A stretch of DNA of 64,000 nt from CAWCTB01 sp963798275 (GCA_963798275.1 CAWCTB010000052.1:56461-120460), one strand, 5' to 3'. Shown: positions 10,417-20,160, numbered from the stretch's first letter. Notes: generated by a model from the sequence alone, not told the origin. Program-made: numbers and translations.

Positions 10417-11553
10417 CTAGCGCAACTTCAACGTGGTGAGAGCAAAGAGTGCAAACACCAGCGAAGCGATCCAGAAGCGCACGATCACCTTCGACTCGCT
10501 CCAGCCCAGCAGTTCGAAGTGATGATGGATCGGAGCCATCTTGAAGATGCGTTTCCTGCGCAGCTTGTAGGAGCCCACCTGCAGAATGACCGAAATCGCC
10601 TCAATCACGAAAACCCCGCCGATAAAGGGCAGCAACAGCTCCTGCTTGATCAGCACGGCGACCGTCCCAATCGCCCCGCCAAGCGCCAGCGAACCCACAT
10701 CGCCCATGAACACCTCGGCCGGATGCGCGTTATACCACAGGAAGCCGATCGCCGATCCCACCATCGATCCGCAGAAGATGGTCAGCTCCGAAACCTGCGG
10801 CATCTTCTGCAGCTCGAGGTAGTCGGCGAAAACCGCGTGTCCGCTGACGTAGGTCAGGACAGTCAACGCCCCCGCGGCGATCACGGTGCAGCCGATGGCA
10901 AGCCCGTCGAGGCCGTCGGTAAGATTCACCGCGTTGCTCGAGCCGACAATGACGATTGCCACGAAAATGAAGAACGGCAGAAAGGCCAGCGGCCACCAGT
11001 GCGTGTGTTGCAGGCTGCCGATGACGAGGTCCGGCCGGAATCGCTTCAAGAACGGCACGATGAGGCGGGTGGAATATAGCTGGTAGCGCTGCAGGCCAAT
11101 CAAGGTTGCGGCCACGGCGAACGCCGCCAGAAACTGGAGCCCCAGCTTGGCACGTCCGGTCAGGCCCAGGTTGCGGCGGTGCACCACCTTCAAGTAATCG
11201 TCGGCAAAACCAATCGCGCCGAAGGCCAGCGTCGCCACCACCGCGATCCACACGAAGCGGTTGCTCAGGTCCGCCCACAACAGCGTGGGTACCACCATGG
11301 CCACCACGATCAGCACGCCACCCATGGTCGGAGTGCCGGCCTTGGCCTGGTGCGCCTTGGGCCCTTCCTCGCGAATGTACTGTGCGATCTGGAACTCGCG
11401 CAGCCGCCGCACCACTGCCGGACCCACCACCAGACCCATGAACAGGGCCGTCAGACTGGCGAACGCAGTACGGAACGTAAGATAGCGGAAGATGCGGAAC
11501 GGACCGATATGGAGGACCAGGTACCCCTTCTGGTACAGAAGCCAATAGAGCAA
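10417..11553 (-). CDS. mraY: Phospho-MurNAc-pentapeptide transferase MraY
   Basis: Integral membrane enzyme that transfers phospho-MurNAc-pentapeptide to undecaprenyl phosphate and makes lipid I. The 378-residue protein has about ten membrane helices. It has the motif AHQAKAGTPTMGGVLI, the catalytic aspartate loops (FADDYLKVVHRRNLGL; NAVNLTDGLDGLAIG) and the APIHHHFELLGWSESKV segment typical of MraY. The only start that fits the family length is a TTG at 11551-11553, preceded by GGGGAAAAAT. It lies between murF and murD. Confidence 0.97.
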   Translation of the reverse strand: MLYWLLYQKGYLVLHIGPFRIFRYLTFRTAFASLTALFMGLVVGPAVVRRLREFQIAQYIREEGPKAHQAKAGTPTMGGVLIVVAMVVPTLLWADLSNRFVWIAVVATLAFGAIGFADDYLKVVHRRNLGLTGRAKLGLQFLAAFAVAATLIGLQRYQLYSTRLIVPFLKRFRPDLVIGSLQHTHWWPLAFLPFFIFVAIVIVGSSNAVNLTDGLDGLAIGCTVIAAGALTVLTYVSGHAVFADYLELQKMPQVSELTIFCGSMVGSAIGFLWYNAHPAEVFMGDVGSLALGGAIGTVAVLIKQELLLPFIGGVFVIEAISVILQVGSYKLRRKRIFKMAPIHHHFELLGWSESKVIVRFWIASLVFALFALTTLKLR

Positions 11554-11591
11554 ATTTTTCCCCGCAACTTAGGAATTGACGAGACCCGCAA

Positions 11592-12974
11592 TCACCGGGC
11601 AGCGATGGGCTGACCGTCCAACCATATCGCCAGGGCACGCTCCAGCCGCACCCCGCGCGAAGCCTTCAGCAGTACCGCGTCCCCGGAGCGTACCTCGCTT
11701 TTCAGCCATGCTCCCGCCTGCTCCGGCGTCTCCACAAATTCGGCATCCACGCCCGCCTCGTGGGCCGCTTCGACCATGGCCTTGGCCAGTCCGCGCACCC
11801 CCAGCAACTTGTCGATGCCGTAATGTCCCATGTGCCGCCCACAGTCGCGATGCAGGGCTACTCCCGCGGGACCCAACTCAAGCATCTCTCCCGCAACCAC
11901 AACGCGGCGCTGTGCCGGCATCGCCGCCAACGATCGCACCATGCTGTCCAGGGCCTTTGGATTGGAATTGTAGCAATCGTTGATGATGGTAACGCCCTCG
12001 TGGCTGAGGATTTCTCCCCGTTTGTCTCCCGGCGAAACCGTAGCCAGCGAATCCGCCGCAGCTTTCAGGGTCACGCCGAACTGCAAACCGGCAGCGACCC
12101 CGGCGAGTGCGTTGTAGACACTGTGCTCGCCCAGCAGCGGCAACGTCGCCCGAACCTGCTCCCCGCCCGCGACCAGCTCGAATGCCGATCCCTGTGCCCC
12201 CCGCGGCTCGATCTGTTTCGCCGAAACATCGGCCGGCCTTTGCAGCCCGAAGGTCACGACCTTGCCGGGAAAATTCCGCCCAAACTCCGACACATACGCA
12301 TCGTCGGCGTTGATCACCGCCACTCCATCCGCGGGCAACGCCTCGATCAACTCGTGCTTGGCCTTGGCAATCCCGGCGATCGAGTCGAAAAACTCCAGGT
12401 GCACCGGCGCGACCATGGTGACCACACCGCAATTCGGCCCCGCCAGCCGGGCCAATTCGCGAATCTCGCCGGCGTGCGACATGCCCATCTCCATCACCGC
12501 AATCTCGTGCTCCGGCTCCAGCTTCAGCAACTGCAGGGGCATGCCAAAGTGATTGTTCAAGTTGCCATGCGACTTCAGCACGCGGTACCGCGTCCCCAGC
12601 ACGTGGGCGATGATTTCTTTCGTGGTCGTCTTTCCCGCTGAGCCGGTCACGCCAACGACCGGCTTGCCCCAAATGCGGCGCACGGCATACGCCAATTGCT
12701 GCAGCGCCAGCAGCGGTTCCTCCACCGCGAGCAGCTTGTTCTTCTGGGAAAAGCGTTGAACTTGCTCTCCTCTGACGACTGCTGCCACCGCACCATTGGC
12801 CAATGCGGCTTCGACGTAGTCATGCCCGTCGAGGCGTTCGCCCCGAACCGCAAAAAACAGGTCGCCCACACATAGGCTGCGGGAATCGATGGAATAGCCC
12901 GAGGCGGTGGCGTTCGCATCGAACTCACCGCTGGCATGCATGATTTCGGCGGCACGCGACAGCGTCAACTTCAT
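11592..12974 (-). CDS. murF: UDP-MurNAc-tripeptide:D-Ala-D-Ala ligase MurF
   Basis: Cytoplasmic ligase that adds D-Ala-D-Ala to complete the pentapeptide precursor. The 460-residue product has a Mur N-terminal domain, the ATP loop GVTGSAGKTTTKEIIAHVL, the GNLNNHFGMPLQLL segment that follows it in MurF, and a C-terminal ligase domain (INDCYNSNPKALDSMVRSL). Its ATG overlaps the murE stop by four bases (ATGA), indicating translational coupling. Ddl, which makes the D-Ala-D-Ala substrate, is not in this window. Confidence 0.97.
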   Translation of the reverse strand: MKLTLSRAAEIMHASGEFDANATASGYSIDSRSLCVGDLFFAVRGERLDGHDYVEAALANGAVAAVVRGEQVQRFSQKNKLLAVEEPLLALQQLAYAVRRIWGKPVVGVTGSAGKTTTKEIIAHVLGTRYRVLKSHGNLNNHFGMPLQLLKLEPEHEIAVMEMGMSHAGEIRELARLAGPNCGVVTMVAPVHLEFFDSIAGIAKAKHELIEALPADGVAVINADDAYVSEFGRNFPGKVVTFGLQRPADVSAKQIEPRGAQGSAFELVAGGEQVRATLPLLGEHSVYNALAGVAAGLQFGVTLKAAADSLATVSPGDKRGEILSHEGVTIINDCYNSNPKALDSMVRSLAAMPAQRRVVVAGEMLELGPAGVALHRDCGRHMGHYGIDKLLGVRGLAKAMVEAAHEAGVDAEFVETPEQAGAWLKSEVRSGDAVLLKASRGVRLERALAIWLDGQPIAAR

Positions 12975-14479
12975 AGTTTGGCCGCGTGCGCCGGCTTGCC
13001 CTCGCCATATCCGTCGGCCAGCAAGACGTGCCGTGCTACCTCGATGTCGTCGAAAGGAACCACGCCGTCCCGCGTCACCTGCACTTTTTCGTGGCCCTTG
13101 CCGGCGATCAGCACGATGTCCCCGGCCTGCGCCTCGTGAATGGCCTGCTCAATCGCCTTCTTGCGGCTGGGCTCCAGGGTGTAACGGACGCTGCTGCGCT
13201 GCAGTCCCGGCACCACGTCATTCATAATGTCCAGCGGGTTCTCGCTGCGCGGATTGTCGCTGGTCAGCACTACAAAATCGCTGCTCGCGCCCGCCGCTTC
13301 GCCCATCAGCGGACGCTTGCTGCGGTCGCGGTCCCCGCCACAGCCGAAGACGGTGATGACTCTCCCCGCTCCGCCTCGCTGTTGCAGGAAATCTTTCGCT
13401 ACCGCCGTCAGGTTCAGCAAGGCATCGGGCGTGTGCGCGTAGTCCACGATGACCGTGAACGGCTGGCCGACGTCGACGCGCTCGAAGCGGCCCGCAATCC
13501 TTGCGATCTGGTCCGCGGCCTCTGCGATTGCCGAAGGCTCAACGTCGCGCGCGTAGGCGGCCGCCGCCGCTGCGATCAGATTGTAGACGTTCACCTTCCC
13601 CAGCAACGGGCTGTAAATCGGCAATTCGCCTTGCGGCGTCACCAGCTTGAAGTTCACGCCGTTGCGCTCGATGTTCAGATCGCGCGCGTGAAAGTCGCCG
13701 CGTTCGATGCCGTAGGTGATCAACTCCTCCCGCTTGCTGCACAGCTTCAGCAACTGCTGCCCATACGGATCGTCGATATTGATCACTGCCGAGTGCGGCG
13801 GCTCCACTCCCGATCCCTGGAAAAGGACCCCCTTCGCCGCGAAATAGTCTTCCATCGTCTGGTGGTAATCGAGATGATCGCGCGTGAGGTTGGTGAACAA
13901 AGCGACGTCGAAGGGAATCCCGAAAACGCGCCCCTGTTCAAGAGCGTGCGAGGAAACCTCCATCACCGCTTCCACGCAACCCTCGTGCACCGCCCGCGCA
14001 AATATCTGGTTCAGCTCCAGGGCTTCTGGAGTAGTGTGCGGCGCGGGAAAGACCTCGCTGCCGATGCGGTACTCCACCGTACCCAGCAGGCAGCTCTTCC
14101 GCCCCGCCACCTGCAACATGCGGTGCAGGATGAACGACGTTGTCGTCTTGCCGTTCGTCCCGGTGATCCCGGTGATCTTCAGCTTCTCCGCCGGACGCCG
14201 GTAGAAATTCGCGCTCAGCCGGGCCAGCGCCCTTCTTCCGTGCGTGACCTGCGCCCACGAGACGCCTTCGCGCGGCGGCAGCGAATCGCTGACGATCGCC
14301 ACCGCTCCGGCAGCCAGCGCATCGTCGATATACCGATTGCCGTCGGTGGTGCCGCCCCGCATGGCAACGAAGCACCATCCCGGCTTCACCCGCCGGCTGT
14401 CGTAGTCCAGCCCGGCAATCGGCGGATTGCCCTGTTGCGCGAGATACTCCGCACCATCCAGCAGTTGAAGAAAATTCAT
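12971..14479 (-). CDS. murE: UDP-MurNAc-L-Ala-D-Glu:meso-diaminopimelate ligase MurE
   Basis: Cytoplasmic ligase that adds the third residue of the stem peptide. The 502-residue protein carries the ATP loop GITGTNGKTTTSFILHRML. It has the carbamylated-lysine region after it, and a C-terminal domain with VLTSDNPRSENPLDIMNDV. The DNPR motif is the known signature of enzymes that accept meso-diaminopimelate, so this organism probably has mDAP-type peptidoglycan. There is no purine-rich ribosome-binding site before the ATG (14477-14479). Instead a TATAAT sits nine bases upstream, and the gap to ftsI is 85 bases, so the gene may have its own leaderless promoter. Confidence 0.97.
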   Translation of the reverse strand: MNFLQLLDGAEYLAQQGNPPIAGLDYDSRRVKPGWCFVAMRGGTTDGNRYIDDALAAGAVAIVSDSLPPREGVSWAQVTHGRRALARLSANFYRRPAEKLKITGITGTNGKTTTSFILHRMLQVAGRKSCLLGTVEYRIGSEVFPAPHTTPEALELNQIFARAVHEGCVEAVMEVSSHALEQGRVFGIPFDVALFTNLTRDHLDYHQTMEDYFAAKGVLFQGSGVEPPHSAVINIDDPYGQQLLKLCSKREELITYGIERGDFHARDLNIERNGVNFKLVTPQGELPIYSPLLGKVNVYNLIAAAAAAYARDVEPSAIAEAADQIARIAGRFERVDVGQPFTVIVDYAHTPDALLNLTAVAKDFLQQRGGAGRVITVFGCGGDRDRSKRPLMGEAAGASSDFVVLTSDNPRSENPLDIMNDVVPGLQRSSVRYTLEPSRKKAIEQAIHEAQAGDIVLIAGKGHEKVQVTRDGVVPFDDIEVARHVLLADGYGEGKPAHAAKL

Positions 14480-14488
14480 TGTAAGAAA

Positions 14489-14494
14489 ATTATA
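14489..14494 (-). promoter_or_regulatory. Possible leaderless promoter of murE (-10 TATAAT)
   Basis: On the minus strand a perfect TATAAT lies nine bases before the murE ATG, so transcription would begin within about three bases of the start codon. No ribosome-binding site is visible between them. The -35 region is weak (CTCGGC around 18 bases upstream). A small inverted repeat (CTCGG/CCGAG) lies at 14498-14517. This is an inference from spacing. Confidence 0.4.
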
Positions 14495-14564
14495 GTCTCG
14501 GTTTGGTTTAGCCGAGCCGTGCGCAAGCCCTATACGCCAGAACGGGAATCGCTCCCATCCTTCC

Positions 14565-16774
14565 CTAATGACTAAAGCGCACCGTCACCCTTTGTCCCGA
14601 AGGCAAATGGCTGCCCGGCGCAGGCGACTGCTCGCGCGCGATGCCGCTGCCAATGGCGCTGATCTCCAGTCCCGACTGCTGCGCCTCTTCCACGGCGGAG
14701 CGCAGCGTCTTCCCCACAAACGACGGCACGATAACCCCGCTGTCCACATCGAGGACGACCGTTCCCTTACCCGAGGCCGGATCGGCGGCCATAGCCGGCG
14801 TGGCAGTGGCCGCAGACGACGGAGGGCTTATCGCTAGCAGGCGTTCCCAACGGAGCCGGAGCCCTGAGTGATGCGTCCAGTACCTTGCCGTCCGCGCCAA
14901 CCGCAGGAACCGCACCGCCTGTTGGCGGCACATTCTTTTGCCCGCTTGCATTCTGCGCCGGCGCAGCGTCGTTGTCCGCATTGTTCATCACCATCGGCGC
15001 GCCCAGGTGGTCCTCCGGCTCTTCGGTGTCGCCGTCCTTGGCCGAGGCCAGCAGGGTCTGGCGCCTGGCGTCGTTCTTGATCTCGAGATCATGCGGAACG
15101 TGCATGTACTCCAGCACCTGCTGCGCGATGCGGCGGAACACCGGCGCGCATACCTGACCACCCTGGTGCAGTCCTTCGGCCGAGTCGAGGATGACCGCGA
15201 TGGTGAGCGCCGGAGTGTTAACCGGTGCGAAGCCGACGAACGACGCAATGTACTTGGTCTTGGAATAGGTGCCGGTCTTGGGATCGACCTTCTGCGCCGT
15301 GCCCGTCTTGCCCGCACACTGAGTACCCTTCGAGTATGGCGCGCCTCGCCGTCCCAAACAGGACGACGCCTTCCATCATCTTCTTCATCTGCACCGCGGT
15401 CTCGGGCGAGACGACCCGCCGCTGCTGCGCCGGATGGAACATCACCGGTTGGGGCGCTCCATTCGGCGGCAACTCCCCCGCTACGATGCGCGGCGGGGTG
15501 TAGATGCCGTCATTGGCGATGGTCGAAATCATCGACACGACTTGCACCGGCGTCACCCCAATTTCCTGCCCCATGGAGATCGCGCCAATCGACACCTTCG
15601 ACCAGCGGTTCCACGGCTTGGCCAGCCCGCGCGTCTCTCCCGGCAGCTCAATGCCGGTCTGTCGCGCCAAAGCCGTAGGCCCGGATGTAATGATCGAAGT
15701 CTTTCTTCGCCCAGCCGCATGCCAACCTTGATCGCGGCCACGTCGCTGGAGTGCGCCAACGCCTGCGCTATGGTGATGGTTCCCAGCCGCTCGTGATCGT
15801 GGATGCGCATTCCGAAGACGTTGATCGAGCCGTTCTGGCAGTCGATCAGATCGTCCGGGCTAACAAGATGCTGCTCAATCGCCGCCGAGTAGGTCACAAT
15901 CTTGAACACCGACCCCGGCTCGTAAATATCGCTGACCGCCCGGTTCTTCAGCGCCTCTTTCGGCACCTGATTAAAGACATTCGGATTGAAGGTTGGGAAG
16001 TTCGCCAGCGCCAGGATTTCTCCCGTGCGTGGGTTCTGCACCACCACGGTTCCCGCGATCGCCTTGGTGTCCTGGATGCCCTGCGCCAGCTCCCGCTCCG
16101 CGATGTACTGGATGGTCTGGTCGATGGTCAGCACCAGGTTCTGCCCCGGATACGGCTCCCGCTCCACCCGCCCGAACCACTTGCGGCGCGCATCGATCGA
16201 GATCAGCTCTTTGCCCGGGATGCCGTGCAGATCGTCGTCGAACATCTGCTCGATGCCGCCCAGCCCTTCCCCATCCAGGCCGACGTAGCCGAGCACCTGC
16301 GCCGCCATCTCGCGCTTGGGATAAAAGCGTTTCGGTTCCTTGCGGAAGTAGATGCCGCTGAGGTTCAAGGCGCGAATGCGATTGCTGGTGGCAGCGTCCA
16401 CCTTGCGCGCAACCCAGATAAAGTGCCCCGGCTTCATGCGCGCCAGCGAGTTCCCGCGGATCCTGGTTCAGCACGTTGCCCAGCAGCGCCGCCGTCGTCT
16501 CCTGGTCCGGTATCTCGCCCGGCATGGCGAACATCGAATCGACATCGATCGACATCGCCAGCTCGACGCCGTTGCGGTCGTAGATCACGCCCCGCCGCGG
16601 CTCCACCGTAATCGAGCGGAACTGCTGGCGCATCGCCCGCTGCGCGTATTCTCCGTAGCGGAAGACCTGCATCTGCACCAGCCGCGCGCACACGATCGCC
16701 GCCCACACCGCCAGCAGAGCCGTGAACAGCAGCAACCGCCGGTTGGTGGTATTGGGCACTGGGTTCGCTCGCAT
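14565..16774 (-). CDS. ftsI: Class B penicillin-binding protein FtsI with PASTA domain (about five frameshifts)
   Basis: Septal transpeptidase partner of FtsW. From 16774 it has one N-terminal membrane helix (RRLLLFTALLAVWAAIVCA) and a PBP dimerisation domain (GVIYDRNGVELAMS). The transpeptidase domain has the active-site motif SVFK (in YEPGSVFKIVTYS), SSD in AHSSDVAAIKVG in the SxN position, and KTG in CAGKTGTAQKVDP. The C-terminus carries a PASTA domain (GVIVPSFVGKTLRSAVEEA). The frame changes near 16440, 15700, 15665, 15340 and 14800-14850. The first and fourth are each repaired by removing one G. About 735 residues are rebuilt. Such a PASTA-bearing FtsI resembles SpoVD/PBP2x types. The breaks are judged to be sequence errors since this gene is essential. 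Confidence 0.9.
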
Positions 16775-16939
16775 GGCCAGATCGACTCCGTCTCATTTCC
16801 CCGGCCGGGTGCCGGTCCTTGCTCGGGAAGCTGCCTGCGAAAGGCCGCAGCCCGTCCGTAATTCGGCAGCGCCGCTGAGCAGCGAAAGCGGTCCGCTGTT
16901 CACGGACCGCCACAACCACTTACCGGAGGGAACGCACCG

Positions 16940-17441
16940 CTACTGGATCGCAACCACCGTGATCCCGTTGGCTCTTGCCATGACCGGAGCATTCGAGTCT
17001 GCCGCGCTCGTCTCCATCACCTCGACCTGTCCGACCGTCGGCGGCTGCATCCCCATCGCTCGCGCCATGCGTGTCGATGCGGCTCAGGTCCTTCAGCGAA
17101 GCTTCTTCCAGTTTCAATACACGGTTCGTTTCCATGATGGCATCGCGCTCGCTCTTCAACTGCTCGATCTTGTATCCGTACTCGATGGCGCTGAAGTGCT
17201 GCCAGCCATACACCATCATCAAGGTGAACAGGAGTCCCAGGGTAACTGCGAAACTGACCAGTTCGCGCCGCCGCTTGGGATCGGCCACCCGCACCACCCG
17301 CGTGTTGTCGATCCGCTTGGCGAAGTAAATCTCCGGCGTGCCGAGGAACATGCCGACCGGCTGGTTTGCCGATTGCGCCGTGGTCGGGCTGTTCCACTCG
17401 CCAGCATCCATCATTGTGGGATAAAGAACTCCGGCTGCCAT
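16940..17441 (-). CDS. ftsL: Cell division protein FtsL-like (frameshifted near the end)
   Basis: Small bitopic divisome protein that forms a complex with FtsQ and FtsB and activates FtsWI. A cytoplasmic tail of about 65 residues is followed by one membrane helix (ELVSFAVTLGLLFTLMMVYG) and a coiled-coil stretch (AIEYGYKIEQLKSERDAIME). The frame as read runs on to 16920 with an unlikely Gly/Asp-rich tail. A shift near 17070 instead gives ARAMGMQPPTVGQVEVME and a stop at 16940. The ATG at 17439-17441 follows a GGGGGAATGAG site. Assignment rests on position between rsmH and ftsI and on topology, since FtsL sequences diverge strongly. Confidence 0.8.
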
Positions 17442-17586
17442 CTCATTCCCCCCGCCGGAACTCTCTCCGGCTGCAATCTCTGAAATACACGGGCCGAATC
17501 CTGGGCCCCACTGCTCATTCAGCGTTCGCAGCCCTGTGAATATGTCTGCGGATAATGTGCAAAAGTTTCGAAACTATCTGATTCTA

Positions 17587-18515
17587 TTACTCTGCAGCAA
17601 ACCTAAACTTCTCCGCCGCCCGCAGCTTCGCGCTGCGCGACCGCGGATTGCGATCGATCTCTTCCTCATCCGCCGTCACCGGCTTCCGGGTCAGCACCCG
17701 GTACACGCCGTCGCGCGCTCCGTCCCGCAACGCGTCTTTCACAATGCGGTCTTCCAGCGAATGAAAGCTGATGATCACCAGCCGCCCGCCCGCCTTCAGG
17801 ACCCTCGGCGCCGCGTCTTTGCTCAGCAGCGTTCGCAGGTCCTCGAGTTCACGGTTCACCAGAATTCGGAGAGCCTGAAAGGTGCGTGTCGCCGGATGAA
17901 TGCGCCGTTCTGCCTGGTTCATTGGCCGGGCCGCGGCCGAGATGACTTGCGCAAGTTGTGCGGTTGTCGTAATCGGCCGCGCCCGAACAATGGCTCTGGC
18001 GATTCTCCGCGACCTCCTTTCCTCACCGAATTCGTAAATCGCATCGGCCAGCTCGCGCTCGTCGAAGCGGTTTACCACTTGTTCGGCCGTCAGCCCCGCT
18101 TGCGGATTCATCCGCATGTCCAGGGGCCCTTCGGCCTGAAAACTGAATCCTCGCGCCGCATCCTCCAACTGCATCGAGCTGACGCCCAGGTCCGCCAGCA
18201 GTCCGTCTGCCGACGCCGGCGCCACATGCTCGCGCCACCTCCGCAAACGACGCATGCACCAACTCGATCGCCGGCCAGTCCGACTGCCAGCTCCTGCGGG
18301 AGGGCTCGTCAGCCGCTCGCGCGCCCGTTCCAGCGCTGCCGGGTCCTTATCGAAGCCAATCAAACGACCCGCTGCGCCGAGGCGTTTTGCGATTTCCCAA
18401 CTGTGCCCGCCCAGGCCCAGGGTTGCGTCGATATAGGTCCCGCCGCGCCGTACGGCCAGGAATTCGATCGCCGCTTGTAAAAGAACCGGGACATGGCCAT
18501 ATTCCCTTCCGCCAT
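17587..18515 (-). CDS. rsmH: 16S rRNA (cytosine-N4)-methyltransferase RsmH/MraW (frameshifted)
   Basis: S-adenosylmethionine-dependent methyltransferase that modifies C1402 of 16S rRNA. The best start is the ATG at 18513-18515, six bases after an AGGGG site. With one base missing at GGCCAT (about 18496) the N-terminus reads MAEGNMAHVPVLLQAAIEFL, followed by the SAM-binding segment GGTYIDATLGLGGHS. Two further shifts are needed: a missing C in a C-run near 18294, and a compensating one near 18235. Between them the family sequence WPAIELVHASFAEVA appears. The end (GGRLVIISFHSLEDRIVKD) is in frame to 17587. The rebuilt length is about 310 residues, normal for RsmH. Confidence 0.9.
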
Positions 18516-18606
18516 GTCTGCCCCTAGGGGCGCTGTCCGTTTCTCGAGACTCGCTTGTCCATTCACTCCCCGCCCGAGATCGCGAATGGAACCCGAAACC
18601 GCTCCG

Positions 18607-19043
18607 CTAGATCCCAACCCGCCCAGGATTTCTTCATCCTCAGTGGTAAACGGCTCCTGCACTTCCTTACGGAGTGCTTCCGCGTTTGCTACTTCCAGAT
18701 GAGTCAACCGCCCGCCGACCGCCACTTCCCCTCTCAAGTCCGCCGACTCGCGAATGATCTGCGGCAGCAGCAGACGACCTTGTCCGTCGAACTCCACCGT
18801 CTGGCCGTAATAGCTGGTACGCTTCAACAACTTCTGCTTTGGTTGGGTTGAAGCTGGACAGAGTCGCCAGCTTGCGCTCGATCGCCTCCCACTCTTCCAT
18901 GGGATACAACTTGGCACTCTTGCCGTCCCAGCTTGTGATGTAGAATTGGCTCCGTAGCGCTCGTCGATCAGGCGCTTGAACTCCGCCGGCACCTTGAGGC
19001 GCCCTTTGTCGTCGAGCCGGGTTAAATGGGTTCCGCGAAACAT
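18607..19043 (-). CDS. mraZ: Transcriptional regulator MraZ (frameshifted)
   Basis: AbrB-fold DNA-binding protein, first gene of the dcw cluster, which represses its own operon in E. coli. It starts at the ATG at 19041-19043 (MFRGTHLTRLDDKGRLKVP, first half of the duplicated fold). A missing T near 18948 shifts to NFYITSWDGKSAKLYPMEEW. A second shift near 18838 returns to YYGQTVEFDGQGRLLLPQ, the second half. In the sequence as given the frame runs through without a stop into rsmH. A further missing base near 18612 would use the TAG at 18607-18609 and give about 145 residues, the usual size. Confidence 0.88.
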
Positions 19044-19186
19044 TGCTTTCGACCCTTCGCTGGGTCCCGATTTCAAGAATGGTTAAGGAGGTCAGCCCTA
19101 CGTACTCATTGCTGCGGCAGCTGCGATCCTTCATCTCGAATGGGGTGAATGGAATCATGTACCGCAATCAGCTCCCATGAGAGTCT

Positions 19187-19211
19187 CCCACTGCTTACCA
19201 CTTTTGACCAC
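19187..19211 (-). promoter_or_regulatory. MraZ-type operator: three GTGG(G/T) repeats at 10-bp spacing
   Basis: On the minus strand the pentamers GTGGT (19207-19211), GTGGT (19197-19201) and GTGGG (19187-19191) are spaced exactly ten bases apart with 5-base spacers, about 145 bases upstream of mraZ. An ATGGGAG at 19172-19178 may be a fourth, out-of-phase copy. MraZ proteins are known to bind tandem GTGGG/TGGGA repeats with 5-base spacers in front of mraZ. Autoregulation is inferred from this match. Confidence 0.65.
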
Positions 19212-19635
19212 TCTTGGGACGTAATCCTATACCTAAATGGTTCTCTGTCAAGAGGAAATCTGCGTTTCTAAGTGGAAATTAATCCCCGGTCAGCCGACTA
19301 CGATCTGTTGTGTCCCGCGCCTTCGTCCTATACAGCCGATTGCGTTTACTCATAAGGTGCCACTTCCGGCAACGCGTGCGATATCAGGTGGAAAACCTGA
19401 ATTCGCCCCCAAACGAAGGCAATGGAGCTTTGTCCGCGAGCGGAACATGCACTGGCAGTCGGCTTCGAAACCTGCCGATTTACGGCCTTGGCGGCCCGCG
19501 GTGGGAGATCGTGTGCGCAATCGGTCTGCGCGTGTATTTCACCGCTTTTTTGCGTGATTTCAGACCTTAAAAGGGCTGAAGTTGCAGTTTTCCCGCCGCT
19601 CTGTTATCTGTTCAACCGCACCCGGCAACGCCAAC
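19212..19635. other. Intergenic region between divergent mraZ and the SRPBCC gene
   Basis: About 420 bases without a supported gene. It should hold the rest of the dcw promoter and the promoter of the rightward gene. I see no clear -10/-35 pair, RNA gene or repeat in it. Short open frames here have no family signature. Confidence 0.5.
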
Positions 19636-20160
19636 ATGAGTCGCCGCTTCGAGTCCGAGCAGTGGATTGCCGCACCTCTGCCGCAGGTCTTCGCCTTCTT
19701 TTCCGATCCCCACAACCTGCCGCGCATCATGCCGCCCGGCCTCGGGACCAAGCTGGTGAAACTCAACCTGGTTCCGCCCCGCTTCCCGGAAGGAGTGGTG
19801 CCCCCCGGTTCGCAACGCATGGCCGGAGCCGGCACCGAGATGACCGTCGCTTTCCGCGTCATCCCGCATGTCCCGATTCACGAACGCTGGGTTGTGCTCA
19901 TTACCGAGTTCTCCCTGAACGAATACTTCCACGATGTGCAGAAGCAGGGCCCATTCCACCGCTGGGAACATACCCACAGTTTCGAAACCATGATGCAGGG
20001 TGGCCGCGAGGGCACGCTGGTCCGCGACGAAGTCGATTACGAGGTGGGCTTTGGCGTGGTGGGCACCACCCTGGAGAAGCTGCTCTTCCAGCGCATGTTC
20101 CGCTCCACCTTCGCCTACCGCAGGAAAGCGCTGGAAAGGATCTTCGCGGCGCCTGCCTGA
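19636..20160 (+). CDS. SRPBCC-family protein (START/polyketide cyclase-like)
   Basis: The 174-residue protein begins MSRRFESEQWIAAPLPQVFAF, the typical first strand and helix of the SRPBCC fold, a helix-grip domain with a deep hydrophobic pocket. Further fold-typical parts are FSDPHNLPRIMPPGL and the C-terminal helix (LEKLLFQRMFRSTFAYRRKA). Proteins of this subfamily resemble the cyclase/dehydrase-type ligand-binding proteins; the ligand is unknown. Start 19636 was chosen because the 18 residues before it do not match the fold. No clear ribosome-binding site precedes it. It stands alone, divergent from the dcw cluster. Confidence 0.75.
   Translation: MSRRFESEQWIAAPLPQVFAFFSDPHNLPRIMPPGLGTKLVKLNLVPPRFPEGVVPPGSQRMAGAGTEMTVAFRVIPHVPIHERWVVLITEFSLNEYFHDVQKQGPFHRWEHTHSFETMMQGGREGTLVRDEVDYEVGFGVVGTTLEKLLFQRMFRSTFAYRRKALERIFAAPA

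Noticed and set aside
14565..16774. Programmed ribosomal frameshifting or pseudogene status of ftsI and other broken genes
   Set aside because: Many shifts per gene in both directions, no slippery heptamers, all catalytic motifs kept, and clustering by region rather than by function.
18360..19076. Apparent single open frame joining mraZ to the start of rsmH
   Set aside because: The sequence between the two domains is not MraZ- or RsmH-like. The join arises from missing bases near 18948, 18612 and 18496.
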